Assembly: GCF_001984215.1 (NCBI RefSeq)
Contig: NZ_CP019420.1
Span: 4,092,001 to 4,156,000 of the forward strand
DNA: 64,000 nt
DNA from: Mycobacterium sp. MS1601
GTDB lineage: Bacteria; Actinomycetota; Actinomycetes; Mycobacteriales; Mycobacteriaceae
Reading direction: 5' to 3'
Shown: positions 43,298 to 54,000 of the stretch, in pieces
How positions within the stretch are numbered: position 1 is the first letter of the stretch
How the letters are laid out: each line of letters opens with the position of its first letter
Program-made: the position numbers and the translations under genes
The notes under the pieces: model-generated
The model's database searches: none
Told to the model about the DNA's origin: nothing
Seen by the model: only the letters and a program-made list of their open reading frames with translations

Positions 43298-44680
43298 CTA
43301 CCGCCCCGGTGGTTTGAGCACGGTCATTGCCGCGCGCATCACCGGGGCGGGCAGCTTGTCCTTCGCGGCCAGTGCCGCGTTGGCCACGCGGGTGCGCGCC
43401 GGTGTGCCGCGGCCGAACCAGCGGTTCAGCGGGCCACCTGTGGGCTCGAGGTCGACGTGCAGCGGCGGGGCGCCGTCGCCGGCGCCCAGAGCGTGGGAGA
43501 TGACGATCCGCTGGATTTCGCTGGTGCCCTCGAAGATGGTGTACAGCTTGGCATCTCGATACCACTTTGCCACGGGGTGATCGGTGATGTACCCCCAGCC
43601 GCCCATGGTCTGGATGGCTTGCTCGGTGGTGGCCACCGCCACCTCGCTGGCGGCCAGCTTCGACATCGAGCCCTCGCCCCGTTCGAACGGGACTCCGGTG
43701 GCGGCCATCCAGGATGCCCGCCAGGTCAGCAGCCGGGCGGCGTCAATCCGGGTGGCCAGGTCGGCGAGCGGGAACGCGATGCCCTGGTTGTTGATGATGG
43801 GCGCGCCGAACGCGACCCGGCGGTTGGCATACTCGGTGACGTATTCCAGTGCGGCCCTGGCGATTCCGAGCGCCTGGGCGGCGACCATGGGCCTGGTCTG
43901 CTCGAACGTGCCCAGCGTGGCCGACCCCGAATGCCTGCCGCCCTCGACCACCTCGCGGGCTTTCGCCAGCTTGTGCTCCAGCTTGTCGGCGCCACCGAGC
44001 AGGTTCTCGGCGGGCACCCGGACGCCCTCGAACGTCAGCTCCGCGGTGTGTGAGGCCCGGCAGCCCAGTTTGTCCAGCTTGCGCACCATGGTCAGACCCG
44101 GTGTGCCGCCGGGGACGATGAACAGCGCCTGGCCGCGGTGGCCGAGTTCCTGGTCGACGACGGCATTGACCACGTGCACATCGGCGATCCCGCCATTGCC
44201 GATCCACATCTTGTGGCCGTCGATCACCCAGTCGGTACCGTCGCGCCGGGCGGTGGTACGCAGATTGCGGACATCGCTGCCACCCTCGGGTTCGGAGATG
44301 GCAAGCGCGGCCAGCTTCAGATCGCCCGGACTGCCGAAGCATTCCGGTGCCCAGTGCAGCATCTGCTCGGGTGTGGCGGCCTGACCGATGGCTGACAGGG
44401 CCAGCGCGGGCATCACGATCGCCAGGCCGATGCCGGCGCACCCCCAGAAGATCTCCTCCATGAACATCGGCAGCGAGAGACCGGTCGGGTCGCCGATCAG
44501 GTCCCGGTAGAACAGCGGACTGTAGAAGCCCTGCGCTGCGGCCTCCTCGAGGACCGGCCAGGGGAATTCCTGGCGTTGGTCGTACTCGGCAGCCACCGGG
44601 CGGATGACCGTCTCGGCGAACAGGTGCGCCCGGCGCGCCAGATCGTGCTGGGCCGCCGTCGGTGTCAGGTTGAAACCCAC
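43298..44680 (-). CDS. Acyl-CoA dehydrogenase (long type)
   Basis: This 460-residue protein has all three acyl-CoA dehydrogenase domains: LAALAISEPEGGSDVRNLRTTAR, VIDGHKMWIGNGGIADV and the C-terminal IQTMGGWGYITDHPVAKWYRDAKLYTIFEGTSEIQRIVIS. The EGTSE glutamate lies at the family's usual catalytic position. An extension of about 50 residues beyond the family core (PPLHVDLEPTGGPLNRWFG) is unusual. The GTG start is divergent from the ChaB gene with a 48-bp gap. The substrate is not evident. Confidence 0.9.
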   Translation of the reverse strand: MGFNLTPTAAQHDLARRAHLFAETVIRPVAAEYDQRQEFPWPVLEEAAAQGFYSPLFYRDLIGDPTGLSLPMFMEEIFWGCAGIGLAIVMPALALSAIGQAATPEQMLHWAPECFGSPGDLKLAALAISEPEGGSDVRNLRTTARRDGTDWVIDGHKMWIGNGGIADVHVVNAVVDQELGHRGQALFIVPGGTPGLTMVRKLDKLGCRASHTAELTFEGVRVPAENLLGGADKLEHKLAKAREVVEGGRHSGSATLGTFEQTRPMVAAQALGIARAALEYVTEYANRRVAFGAPIINNQGIAFPLADLATRIDAARLLTWRASWMAATGVPFERGEGSMSKLAASEVAVATTEQAIQTMGGWGYITDHPVAKWYRDAKLYTIFEGTSEIQRIVISHALGAGDGAPPLHVDLEPTGGPLNRWFGRGTPARTRVANAALAAKDKLPAPVMRAAMTVLKPPGR

Positions 44681-44728
44681 GTTGGCGGTTACCCGTTTTT
44701 GGGCAGCCGCCGCGGGTATTTGCGCTGT

Positions 44729-45151
44729 ATGCCGAAAACCACCAGAGACGGCAGCGCGAAAAACAGCGAACTACCCAGCACGCTGCAGAAGTCCGACGCC
44801 AAAGCGCAACGCACCTTCGCCAAGGCCTACGACTCCGCCGCCGAGCAGTACGACGGTGACCAGGAGCGGGCTCACCGCGTCGCGTATGACGCGCTGAAGC
44901 ACTCCTACGAGAAGGTGGGTGATCACTGGGAGGCCAAAGAGGAGAAGGGGCCGTCCGATGAGCTGGCCGAAAGCGGTGGCCCCAACGCCTCGGGGGAGAG
45001 CGCCGAGGGCGTCGACGCCAACGCCTCGAAGAAGCACTTGGCCGAGGTGGCGCGCAGGCTGGATATCAGCGGACGGTCGACGATGACCAAGGACGAGTTG
45101 GTGGCTGCCATTCAGAAGGCCAATCGCCGCATCTCGGCGCGCAGCCGCTAG
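44729..45151 (+). CDS. ChaB-family protein with a C-terminal SAP/Rho-N-like helix
   Basis: This 140-residue basic/acidic protein has a ChaB domain (about 12-75; STLQKSDAKAQRTFAKAYDSAAEQYDGDQERAHRVAYDALKHSYEKVGDHWEAK). After an acidic linker comes a short helix-extended-helix motif (KHLAEVARRLDISGRSTMTKDELVAAIQKANRR) like the SAP/Rho-N fold that binds nucleic acid. ChaB has been tied to cation transport regulation, but that role is poorly supported. TATTTG six bases before the ATG could be a -10 element for a leaderless transcript. Confidence 0.8.
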   Translation: MPKTTRDGSAKNSELPSTLQKSDAKAQRTFAKAYDSAAEQYDGDQERAHRVAYDALKHSYEKVGDHWEAKEEKGPSDELAESGGPNASGESAEGVDANASKKHLAEVARRLDISGRSTMTKDELVAAIQKANRRISARSR

Positions 45152-45157
45152 CCCCTC

Positions 45158-46444
45158 TCAGGGCGCCGGCTGCCGACCCTCGCGTGGGTCGTCGAAGAAC
45201 TCGAGCAGGTATCTGCTTTCGTCGATGTCGCCGATGGTCCGGCGGGCCTTGCGACGGGTGATGAGGATGGCGGTGCCCGCGACGATCCAGATGACGTACT
45301 GCACCGTCCACGCCATCCGGAACGACTCGAACGAGTAGCCGCCGGCGGCGTCCATGATCATCCCCATCGACTGCATCACCAGCAGCGACGCCAGGAACCC
45401 GCCCATGTTGACGATGCCCTGCGCGGTCCCGAGCGTCGTTGCGGGATTGAAGGTGCGGGCGAAGTCGAAGCCGACCATCGAGCCGGGACCGCCGACGGAG
45501 ATGACGACGACCAGGACCACCAGCAGCCACAGCGGCGCCGCCGACGGTAACGCCAGGACGATGGTCCACATCAGCGCGTTGCTGACGATGATGCCGAGCA
45601 CCACGTTGGAGCGCCGGTGCGGGTTGCGTCCGGAGAAGATTCCGATCAGCACACCGGCGGCGACGGAGGCCATGACGGAAACGGTCAGCAACATCCCGGC
45701 GGTGCCGCGGGACACTCCCTGGGCGGTGGTCAGATAGGGCACCCCCCACATCAACGCGAAGACGGTCACCGAGAACTGGGTGCCCATGTGGGTGAAGAAC
45801 CCGAGTCGGGTACCGGGCCGCAGCCACGTGACCTTGAGCCGCCCCAACGTCTCGCGCGCGCCGGCCGACTTGACCGGCACCGCGGAGCCGGTGGGAGTGT
45901 TCTTCACCAGTGCGAGAACCAGCACGATGCCCAACACCCCGAACGCCGATGCGGACAGATACGCGATCTGCCAACCCGCCCCGGCCAGCAGCGCCAGGAA
46001 GGGCAGGGCGGAAAGCACTTGGCCGAACTGGCCGCAGAAGCCCGTGAGCTGCGTGACGAGTGGAATCCGGCGTTCCGTGAACCAGAACGGCACCAGTCGC
46101 AGCACCGAGATGAAGGTGAATGCGTCGCCGAGTCCGACGATCGCTCGGGCTGCCACCGCCAACGGCAGTGACTCGGTGAAGGCGAGCGTCAACTGTCCTG
46201 CCGCCATCAAGGATCCGCCGGCAACGATCATCGCGCGGGAGCCGAACCGGTCGAGCAGCAGGCCCGCAGGAACCTGCGCCAGGGCGTAAACGATCACCTG
46301 TAGGACGACGAAGGTCGACAACACCGCCGGGGGAGCGTGGAACCGGTCAGCCGCCTCGAGGCCGGAGACGCCGAGAGTGGTGCGGTCGAGGACGGCGACG
46401 ATGTATGCCAAAAGCCCGGTTGACCACACGACCCAGGCACGCAA
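45158..46444 (-). CDS. MFS transporter
   Basis: This 428-residue protein has 12 predicted transmembrane helices and the MFS loop motif GLLLDRFGSRAMIVAGGSL between helices 2 and 3; the second half has RNPHRRSNVVLGIIVSN. It looks like the nitrate/anion-cation-symporter-type branch. The frame is open for about 100 more residues, but AGGAGGGAG directly precedes the TTG at 46444 (LRAWVVWSTGLLAY), which fits the family start. It converges on ChaB with a six-base gap and is divergent from a MerR gene. Confidence 0.85.
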   Translation of the reverse strand: MRAWVVWSTGLLAYIVAVLDRTTLGVSGLEAADRFHAPPAVLSTFVVLQVIVYALAQVPAGLLLDRFGSRAMIVAGGSLMAAGQLTLAFTESLPLAVAARAIVGLGDAFTFISVLRLVPFWFTERRIPLVTQLTGFCGQFGQVLSALPFLALLAGAGWQIAYLSASAFGVLGIVLVLALVKNTPTGSAVPVKSAGARETLGRLKVTWLRPGTRLGFFTHMGTQFSVTVFALMWGVPYLTTAQGVSRGTAGMLLTVSVMASVAAGVLIGIFSGRNPHRRSNVVLGIIVSNALMWTIVLALPSAAPLWLLVVLVVVISVGGPGSMVGFDFARTFNPATTLGTAQGIVNMGGFLASLLVMQSMGMIMDAAGGYSFESFRMAWTVQYVIWIVAGTAILITRRKARRTIGDIDESRYLLEFFDDPREGRQPAP

Positions 46445-46753
46445 TGTCGCTCCCTCCTCAGGCGTTGATGGTCCCTCAACCAGGGAGTCATCTCGAAATC
46501 GGCTACGTGTGAGTTCACTCGCACCGGGAGTGTGCGAAGTCCGCTGCGCTATTTGACGCCTTGGCTGAATTTGAACGTCGGCGCGGAAGAGGATCAGCTG
46601 AAACGAGGGAATCGGCTGATCACTGACGCTGGCGGCAGTTAAATTGAATTCCGACGAGATTGCCGCGAATGTTTGCTCATGGGCTGTGCTCGGGTACCAT
46701 TTCGCCATGGAGCGTGTGACGGACCCTTCGTCCATCTTGCAGGACTGACCCCG
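46445..46753. promoter_or_regulatory. Divergent promoter region between the MFS and MerR genes
   Basis: This 309-bp gap contains no convincing gene. The centre is AT-richer than its surroundings (46610-46680). TACCAT at 46695-46700 is a possible -10 element toward MerR, but the ATG that follows at 46707 is out of frame with MerR. Confidence 0.4.
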
Positions 46754-47425
46754 GTGACCCAGTACCGCATTTCAGAGCTGGCCCGGGTTTCCGGCGTCAA
46801 TGAGCGCAATATCCGCGCCTACCGTGAGCGCGGACTTCTGGATCCGCCCGCTCGGGTCGGGCGGATGGCCATCTACAACGACGTGCATCTGGCCCAGTTA
46901 CGGGTGATCGATCAGCTCCTGAGCAGGGGCTTCACCTCGTCGCACATCTGCGACTTCTTCGCTGCCGTGCGATCGGGTCACGACCTGGCTGACGTCCTCG
47001 GCCTCCATGACGCCCTGGCGGTCGACGACGGTGTGGCGCACGTGCAGATGGTGCCTTTCGACGTCGACGTCACCGGTGCGGAAGCACGCCGCATGGTTGC
47101 CACCGGACTGGCCTGCACCATCGGCGGAAAGCTCATGCTCAGCGACCCCGAGCTGGTGCGGATCGTCTTGCGGGCGCGGGATCGGTCGCAGTACCTGGCC
47201 GTCCTGGTCGAGGTGTTCGCGTCCTCGCAGCCGGGGGTGGCCGCGGCGGCCGAGGATGTCGACTCGTTGTTGGATGCGCTGGGAGAGCTCAAGGCGGGAA
47301 TCTCGGCGCAGGAACCCCTCGATTCGGGTCGGGTGTTGCAGGACTACCGAGAGTTGGCGGCCATCGTGATGGCCCGCCAGGTGGACGAAGCCGTGCGTCG
47401 ACCGCTGATGCGCTCGACGGCCTGA
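46754..47425 (+). CDS. MerR-family transcriptional regulator
   Basis: This 223-residue protein has a MerR HTH and wing at about residues 3-70: YRISELARVSGVNERNIRAYRERGLLDPPARVGRMAIYNDVHLAQLRVIDQLLSRGFTSSHI. The rest is a long helical region with DGVAHVQMVPFDVDVTGAEARRMVATGL and no metal-binding cysteines. The effector is not known. GTG 46754 is the start that gives a standard N-terminus. It is separated from fas by 622 bases, so it is probably transcribed alone. Confidence 0.85.
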   Translation: MTQYRISELARVSGVNERNIRAYRERGLLDPPARVGRMAIYNDVHLAQLRVIDQLLSRGFTSSHICDFFAAVRSGHDLADVLGLHDALAVDDGVAHVQMVPFDVDVTGAEARRMVATGLACTIGGKLMLSDPELVRIVLRARDRSQYLAVLVEVFASSQPGVAAAAEDVDSLLDALGELKAGISAQEPLDSGRVLQDYRELAAIVMARQVDEAVRRPLMRSTA

Positions 47426-48047
47426 GTTTTCGGCCCCGCGGGCAACAGGTAAGTTACGCAGCGCCGCGGGCCCGTCCGCGAGGTTCGCTGGGGCGTCCGG
47501 CCAGCAAACTTTTCTGCGGACAGCGAAATTGCGTTTCCTTGACAGCTGTCATTTCGTCTGCTGTGCGGTCAAGCCTGTCATCGCGCGCGCCTCGGAAGAA
47601 CCTTTGATAACGATTCGGTAACAAAACTGCTGTGAACAGCGCAGTTATGGCTACTCGACCGTAACCACCTGCATGCAGGACGTTTGTCCTCCAACGTCAG
47701 CGCGGTCGTTCAGCGCCGTGTTACCGACGGAATGGTTACCAGCGCGTAGAACTCGCCAGTAACCATATTGCGCACAAAAATGGCCCTAGCTCTTATGACA
47801 CTCTTAGTGCAGTCGGTGCCGTCGTCCGCCACCCGTCACGAGGAGTTGAGTGCGCGTTTGCAGTGCCCGCAGAAGCCGGGCCCGAGCCGCAGCGATTCGA
47901 CTGGGTTCGACAAACGACGGGCAGGTCGACGGAGACCACCGAACTGACACCTTCGCAGGGCAGCGCAGGTCTGGGACGTAACCACGAGTGGCGTTCGGTC
48001 TCGAGGACCGAATCTCGCTCAGCAGAAGTTATCTAGGAGACAAACAG
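47426..48047. promoter_or_regulatory. Long fas upstream region with repeated GTTACC motifs
   Basis: No gene is seen here. GGTAAC occurs at 47617-47622 and its complement GTTACC at 47720-47725 and 47735-47740, with another TAACC near 47760. An AT-rich section with TATGAC-like hexamers follows at 47770-47815. The mycobacterial fas operon is controlled by the TetR-type FasR, which binds inverted repeats in this promoter; I cannot say whether these motifs are its sites. The last part is the fas leader. Confidence 0.4.
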
Positions 48048-51000
48048 GTGACGATCTTCGAGCACGACAGAATTGCCAACAGCTCCACCGCGTCCAATGG
48101 AAACACCGCGTCCCATGGCAACGCTGCCGCGCACTCGTCGTCACACGCTCTGGTGGACCGGCTCACCGACGGTGAGCCCTATGCGGTCGCTTTCGGCGGT
48201 CAGGGCAGTGCCTGGTTGGACACCCTGGAGGAGCTGGTCTCGTCCGCCGGCATCGAATCCGAGCTCGCGACGCTGGCCGGGGAAGCCGACCTGCTGCTCG
48301 AGCCCGTCGCGCGCGAGCTCGTCGTGGTCCGCCCGATCGGCTTCGAGCCCCTGCGCTGGGTACGTGCGCTGGCCGCCGAGGAACCGGTGCCCACCGCCAA
48401 GCAACTGACCTCCGCCGCCGTCTCGGTGCCCGGCGTCCTGCTGACCCAGATCGCCGCTGTGCGCGCGCTGGCGCGCCAGGGCATGGATGTGGCCGCCAAC
48501 CCGCCCGTCGCCGTCGCAGGGCACTCGCAGGGCGTTCTCGCCGTCGAGGCGCTCAAGGCCGGCGGCAGCCAGGATGTCCAGCTGCTGGCCCTGGCCCAGC
48601 TGATCGGCGCCGCAGGCACCCTCGTCGCCCGTCGTCGTGGCATCTCGATCCTGGGCGACCGCCCGCCGATGGTCTCGGTCACCAACGCCGACCCCGAGCG
48701 CATCTACGAACTGCTCGAGGAGTTCGCTCAGGACGTCCGCACGGTGCTGCCGCCGGTGCTGTCCATCCGCAACGGCCGCCGCTCGGTGGTCATCACCGGC
48801 ACCCCCGAACAGCTGTCCCGCTTCGAGCTGTACTGCGAGCAGATCGCCGAGAAGGAAGAAGCCGAGCGCAAGAACAAGCTGCGTGGCGGTGCGGTGTTCA
48901 AGCCCGTCTTCGAACCCGTCCAGGTCGAGGTCGGCTTCCACTCGCCGCGACTGTCCGACGGCGTCGAACTCGTCGCCGAATGGGCCGAGAAGGTGGGCCT
49001 GGACGTCGCGCAGGCCCGCGCCATGACCGAGGCCATCCTGGTCAGCCAGGTGGACTGGGTCGAGGAGATCTCTGCACTCAACGACGCGGGTGCCAAGTGG
49101 ATCCTGGACCTCGGTCCGGGCGACATCCTGACCCGCCTGACCGCCCCGGTGATCCGCGGCCTCGGTATCGGTATCGTCCCCGCCGCCACCCGTGGCGGCC
49201 AGCGCAACCTGTTCACCATCGGTGCCGTGCCCGAGGTGGCCCGCCCGTGGACCAGCTACGCCCCGCAGGTCGTCACCCTGCCCGACGGCTCGGTGAAGCT
49301 GTCCACCAAGTTCACCCGCCTGACCGGACGCTCGCCCATCCTGCTTGCCGGCATGACGCCGACCACTGTCGACGCCAAGATCGTCGCCGCGGCGGCCAAC
49401 GCCGGGCACTGGGCGGAGCTTGCCGGTGGCGGCCAGGTCACCGAGCAGATCTTCAGCGACCGTGTCGACGAGCTGACCACCCTGCTCGAGCCGGGCCGCG
49501 CCATCCAGTTCAACTCGCTGTTCCTCGACCCCTACCTGTGGAAGCTCCAGGTGGGCGCCAAGCGCCTGGTGCAGCGCGCCCGCCAGTCCGGTGCCCCGAT
49601 CGACGGCCTGGTGGTCACCGCCGGCATCCCGGATCTGGAAGAGGCCGTCGAGCTCATCGAGGAACTCAACGGCGTCGGCATCAGCCACGTCGTCTTCAAG
49701 CCCGGCACCGTCGAGCAGATCCGTTCGGTCATCCGGATTGCCGCCGAGGTGCCCACCCGGCCCGTCATCGTCCACATCGAAGGCGGCCGCGCCGGCGGTC
49801 ACCACTCGTGGGAAGACCTCGACGACCTGCTGCTGGCCACCTACTCCGAGGTGCGCAGCCGCTCCAACATCACCGTCTGCGTGGGCGGCGGCATCGGCAC
49901 TCCCGAGCGGGCTGCCGAGTACCTCTCCGGCCGGTGGTCGCGTGCCTACGGCTTCCCGCTGATGCCGGTCGACGGCATCCTGGTCGGCACCGCCGCGATG
50001 GCCACCCTCGAGGCCACCACCAGCCCCCAGGTCAAGCAGCTGCTGGTCGACACCACCGGTACCGATCACTGGGTCGGTGCCGGAAAAGCTCAGGGCGGCA
50101 TGGCATCCGGGCGCAGCCAGCTGGGCGCCGACATCCACGAGATCGACAACGCCGCTTCGCGCTGCGGCCGCCTGCTCGACGAGGTTGCCGGGGACGCCGA
50201 CGCCGTGGCCGAGCGTCGTGACGAGATCATCGCCGCGATGGCCAACACCGCCAAGCCCTACTTCGGTGACGTCGCCTCCATGACCTACGAGCAGTGGCTG
50301 CGCCGCTACGTCGAGCTGGCCATCGGTGACGGCGATTCCACCGCCGACACCAAGAAGGACGGCTCGCCGTGGCTGGACGTCAGCTGGCGTGACCGGTTCA
50401 CCGAGATGCTGCAGCGCGCCGAGGCCCGCCTCGATGTCGCCGACTTCGGACCGATCGAAACCCTCTACGGCGCAACCGAATCCGGCGAGGCTCTGCTGGA
50501 GAGCCCGGACCAGGCCATCGCCGCACTGCTCGAGCGTCATCCCGATGCCGCCACGGTCAAGTTGCATCCGGCCGACGTGCCGTTCTTCACCAGCCTGTGC
50601 AAGACGCTGGGCAAGCCGGTCAACTTCGTGCCGGTGATCGACAAGGACGTGCGCCGGTGGTGGCGCAGCGACTCACTGTGGCAGGCCCACGACGCGCGTT
50701 ACTCGGCCGACCAGGTGTGCATCATTCCGGGCACTCAGGCCGTCGCCGGCATCACCCGTGTCGACGAGCCGGTGGGTGAGCTGCTCGACCGCTTCGAGCA
50801 GGCCGCCATCGACGAGACCCTGGCTTCCGGCGCTCAGCCCACGCCGGTGTTGTCCCGGCTGCACAACGTTTCCAGCGCACTGGCTTTGGTGCTGGATGCC
50901 CCCGACGTACTGTGGGCGGGCCGCACCGCGACCAACCCCGTGCACCGCATCGCCGACCCCGCCGAGTGGCAGGTGCACGACGGCTCGGCCATTCACCATG

Positions 51001-54000
51001 CCACCGGAGCCCGCCTCGAATCGACCGGTGAGAAGGTCAACCTGAGCGTGCCGTTGTCGGGCACCTGGATCGAGATCGCCTTCACCCTGCCGTCGTCCAC
51101 CGTGGACGGGGGCGCCCCCGTGGTGTCCACCGACGACGCTGCCACCGCCATGCGCGCGGTGCTGGCCATCGCCGCCGGCGTGGACGGCCCGGACGCCCTG
51201 CCGGTTCCGGTGGACGGCACCACCACCGTCACCGTCGAATGGGATCCCGAGCGCGTCGCCGACCACACCGGTGTCACCGCCACCTTCGGTTCACCGCTGG
51301 CGCCGACGCTGACAGTGGTGCCCGACGCGCTCGTGGGTCGCTGCTGGCCTGCGGTGTTCGCCGCCATCGGTACCGCCGTCACCGATAGCGGGTTCCCGGT
51401 GATCGAGGGTCTGCTGAGCCTGGTACACCTGGACCACGCCGCGCAACTGGTTGCGCCGTTGCCCACTGACAAGGCTGAATTGACCGTCGCCGCAACAGCT
51501 TCGGCGGCATACGACACCGAGGTCGGCCGAGTGGTCCCGGTGTCGGTTGCCGTGACCTCTGCCGACGGCACCGTGCTCGCCACCCTGGAGGAGCGCTTTG
51601 CCATCCGTGGCCGCACCGGCCCGGCCGAGCTCAGCGACCCGCTGCGCGCCGGTGGTGCGGTGTCGGACAACGAGACCGACACCCCCCGTCGTCGCCGTCG
51701 TGACATCACCTTGACCGCGCCGGTGGACATGCGTCCGTTCGCGGTGGTCTCCGGTGACCACAACCCCATCCACACCGACCAGGCAGCCGCACTGCTGGCC
51801 GGCCTGGAATCGCCCATCGTGCACGGCATGTGGCTCTCGGCCGCTGCCCAGCACGTCGTCACCGCCACCGACGGCAAGCCCGTTCCGCCGGCCAAGCTGC
51901 TCGGCTGGACCGCCCGCTTCCTCGGCATGGTCAAACCCGGCGACGAGGTGGACTTCCGTGTCGACCGCGTGGGTGTCGATCTCGGTGGCGAGGTGCTCGA
52001 GATCGCCGCCCGCATCGGCTCCGATCTGGTGATGTCGGCGACGGCGCGGCTGGCCGCGCCCAAGACCGTCTACGCCTTCCCCGGACAGGGCATCCAGTCC
52101 AAGGGCATGGGCATGGACGTGCGCGCCCGCTCCAAGGCAGCCCGCAAGATCTGGGACAAGGCAGACAAGTTCACCCGCGAAACCCTCGGTTTCTCTGTGC
52201 TGCACGTGGTTCGGGACAACCCGACCAGCCTGATCGCCTCGGGTGTGCACTACCAGCATCCCGAAGGTGTGCTGTACCTGACGCAGTTCACCCAGGTGGC
52301 CATGGCCACCGTGGCTGCGGCGCAGGTCGCCGAGATGCGCGAGCAGGGCGCCTTTGTCGAGGGAGCCATCGCGTGCGGGCACTCCGTCGGCGAGTACACC
52401 GCGCTGGCCTGTGTGTCCGGTGTCTACGAACTCGAAGCGCTGCTCGAGGTCGTGTTCCACCGCGGCTCCAAGATGCACGACATCGTGCCGCGTGACGCCC
52501 AGGGCCGGTCCAACTACCGCCTGGCCGCCATCCGCCCGTCGCAGATCGACCTCGACGACGCCGACGTCACGGCCTTCGTCGACGGAATCGCCGCGCAGAC
52601 AGGCGAATTCCTGCAGATCGTGAACTACAACCTGCGTGGCTCGCAGTACGCCATCGCGGGCACGGTGCGCGGGCTGGAGGCCCTGGAGGAAGAGATCGAG
52701 CGTCGCCGCGAGATCTCCGGCGGTAAGCGGTCCTTCATCCTGGTTCCCGGTATCGACGTGCCGTTCCACAGCTCCGTGCTGCGGGTCGGCGTCGACGACT
52801 TCCGCCGGGCCCTGGAGCGCGTGATGCCAGGGGACAAGGACCCGGCGCTGATCGTCGGGCGCTACATCCCGAACCTGGTGCCACGGCCGTTCACCCTGGA
52901 CCGCGACTTCATCCAGGAGATCCGTGACCTGGTGCCCGCCGAGCCGCTCGACGAGATCCTGGCCGACTACGACACCTGGCGTAACGAGCGCCCGGCGGAG
53001 CTGTGCCGCAAGATCGTCATCGAGCTGCTGGCCTGGCAGTTCGCCAGCCCGGTGCGCTGGATCGAGACCCAGGATCTGCTGTTCATCGAAGAGGCCGCGG
53101 GTGGTCTCGGGGTCGAGCGTTTCGTGGAGATCGGTGTGAAGAACGCGCCGACCGTCGCAGGCCTGGCCACCAACACCCTGAAGCTGCCCGAATACGCCCA
53201 CAGCACAGTGGAAGTGCTCAACGCCGAGCGCGATGCCGCGGTGCTGTTCGCCAACGACACCGATCCCGAACCGGAGCCCGAGGTCGACGAGGCTCCTGCC
53301 GCGCCTTCCGCCGAAGCGGCCCCCGCGGCTGCTGCTGCCCCGGTTGCTGCGCCGGCAGCGCCGTCGGGCGGACCGCGCCCCGACGACATCACCTTCGATG
53401 CGGCGGATGCCACCGTCGCCCTCATCGGCCTGTCGGCCAAGATGCGGCTGGACCAGATCGAGGCGCTGGACTCCATCGAGTCCATCACCGACGGTGCGTC
53501 CTCGCGACGCAACCAGTTGCTGGTGGACCTGGGTTCCGAGCTGAACCTCGGTGCCATCGACGGTGCGGCCGAAGCGGATCTGGCCGCGCTCAAGGGCCAG
53601 GTGTCCAAGCTGGCCCGTACCTACAAGCCGTTCGGCCCGGTGCTCTCCGACGCCATCAACGACCAGCTGCGTACGGTCCTCGGCCCCTCGGGTAAGCGAC
53701 CTGCCTACATCACCGAACGGGTCACCAAGACCTGGGAACTCGGCCCCGGCTGGGCCAAGCACGTCACCGTCGAGGTGGCGCTGGGCACCCGCGAGGGTTC
53801 CAGCGTCCGCGGTGGTTCGCTCGGAGGTCTGCACGACGGCGCACTGGCCGATGCCGCAGCCGTGGACAAGGCCATCGATGCCGCGGTCACCGCGGTCGGT
53901 GCCCGCAAGGGCATCCCGGTGTCCCTGCCGTCGGCGGGCGGTGCCGGTGGTGGCGGAGTCGTCGACTCGGCGGCCCTCGGTGAATTCGCCGAGAAGGTCA

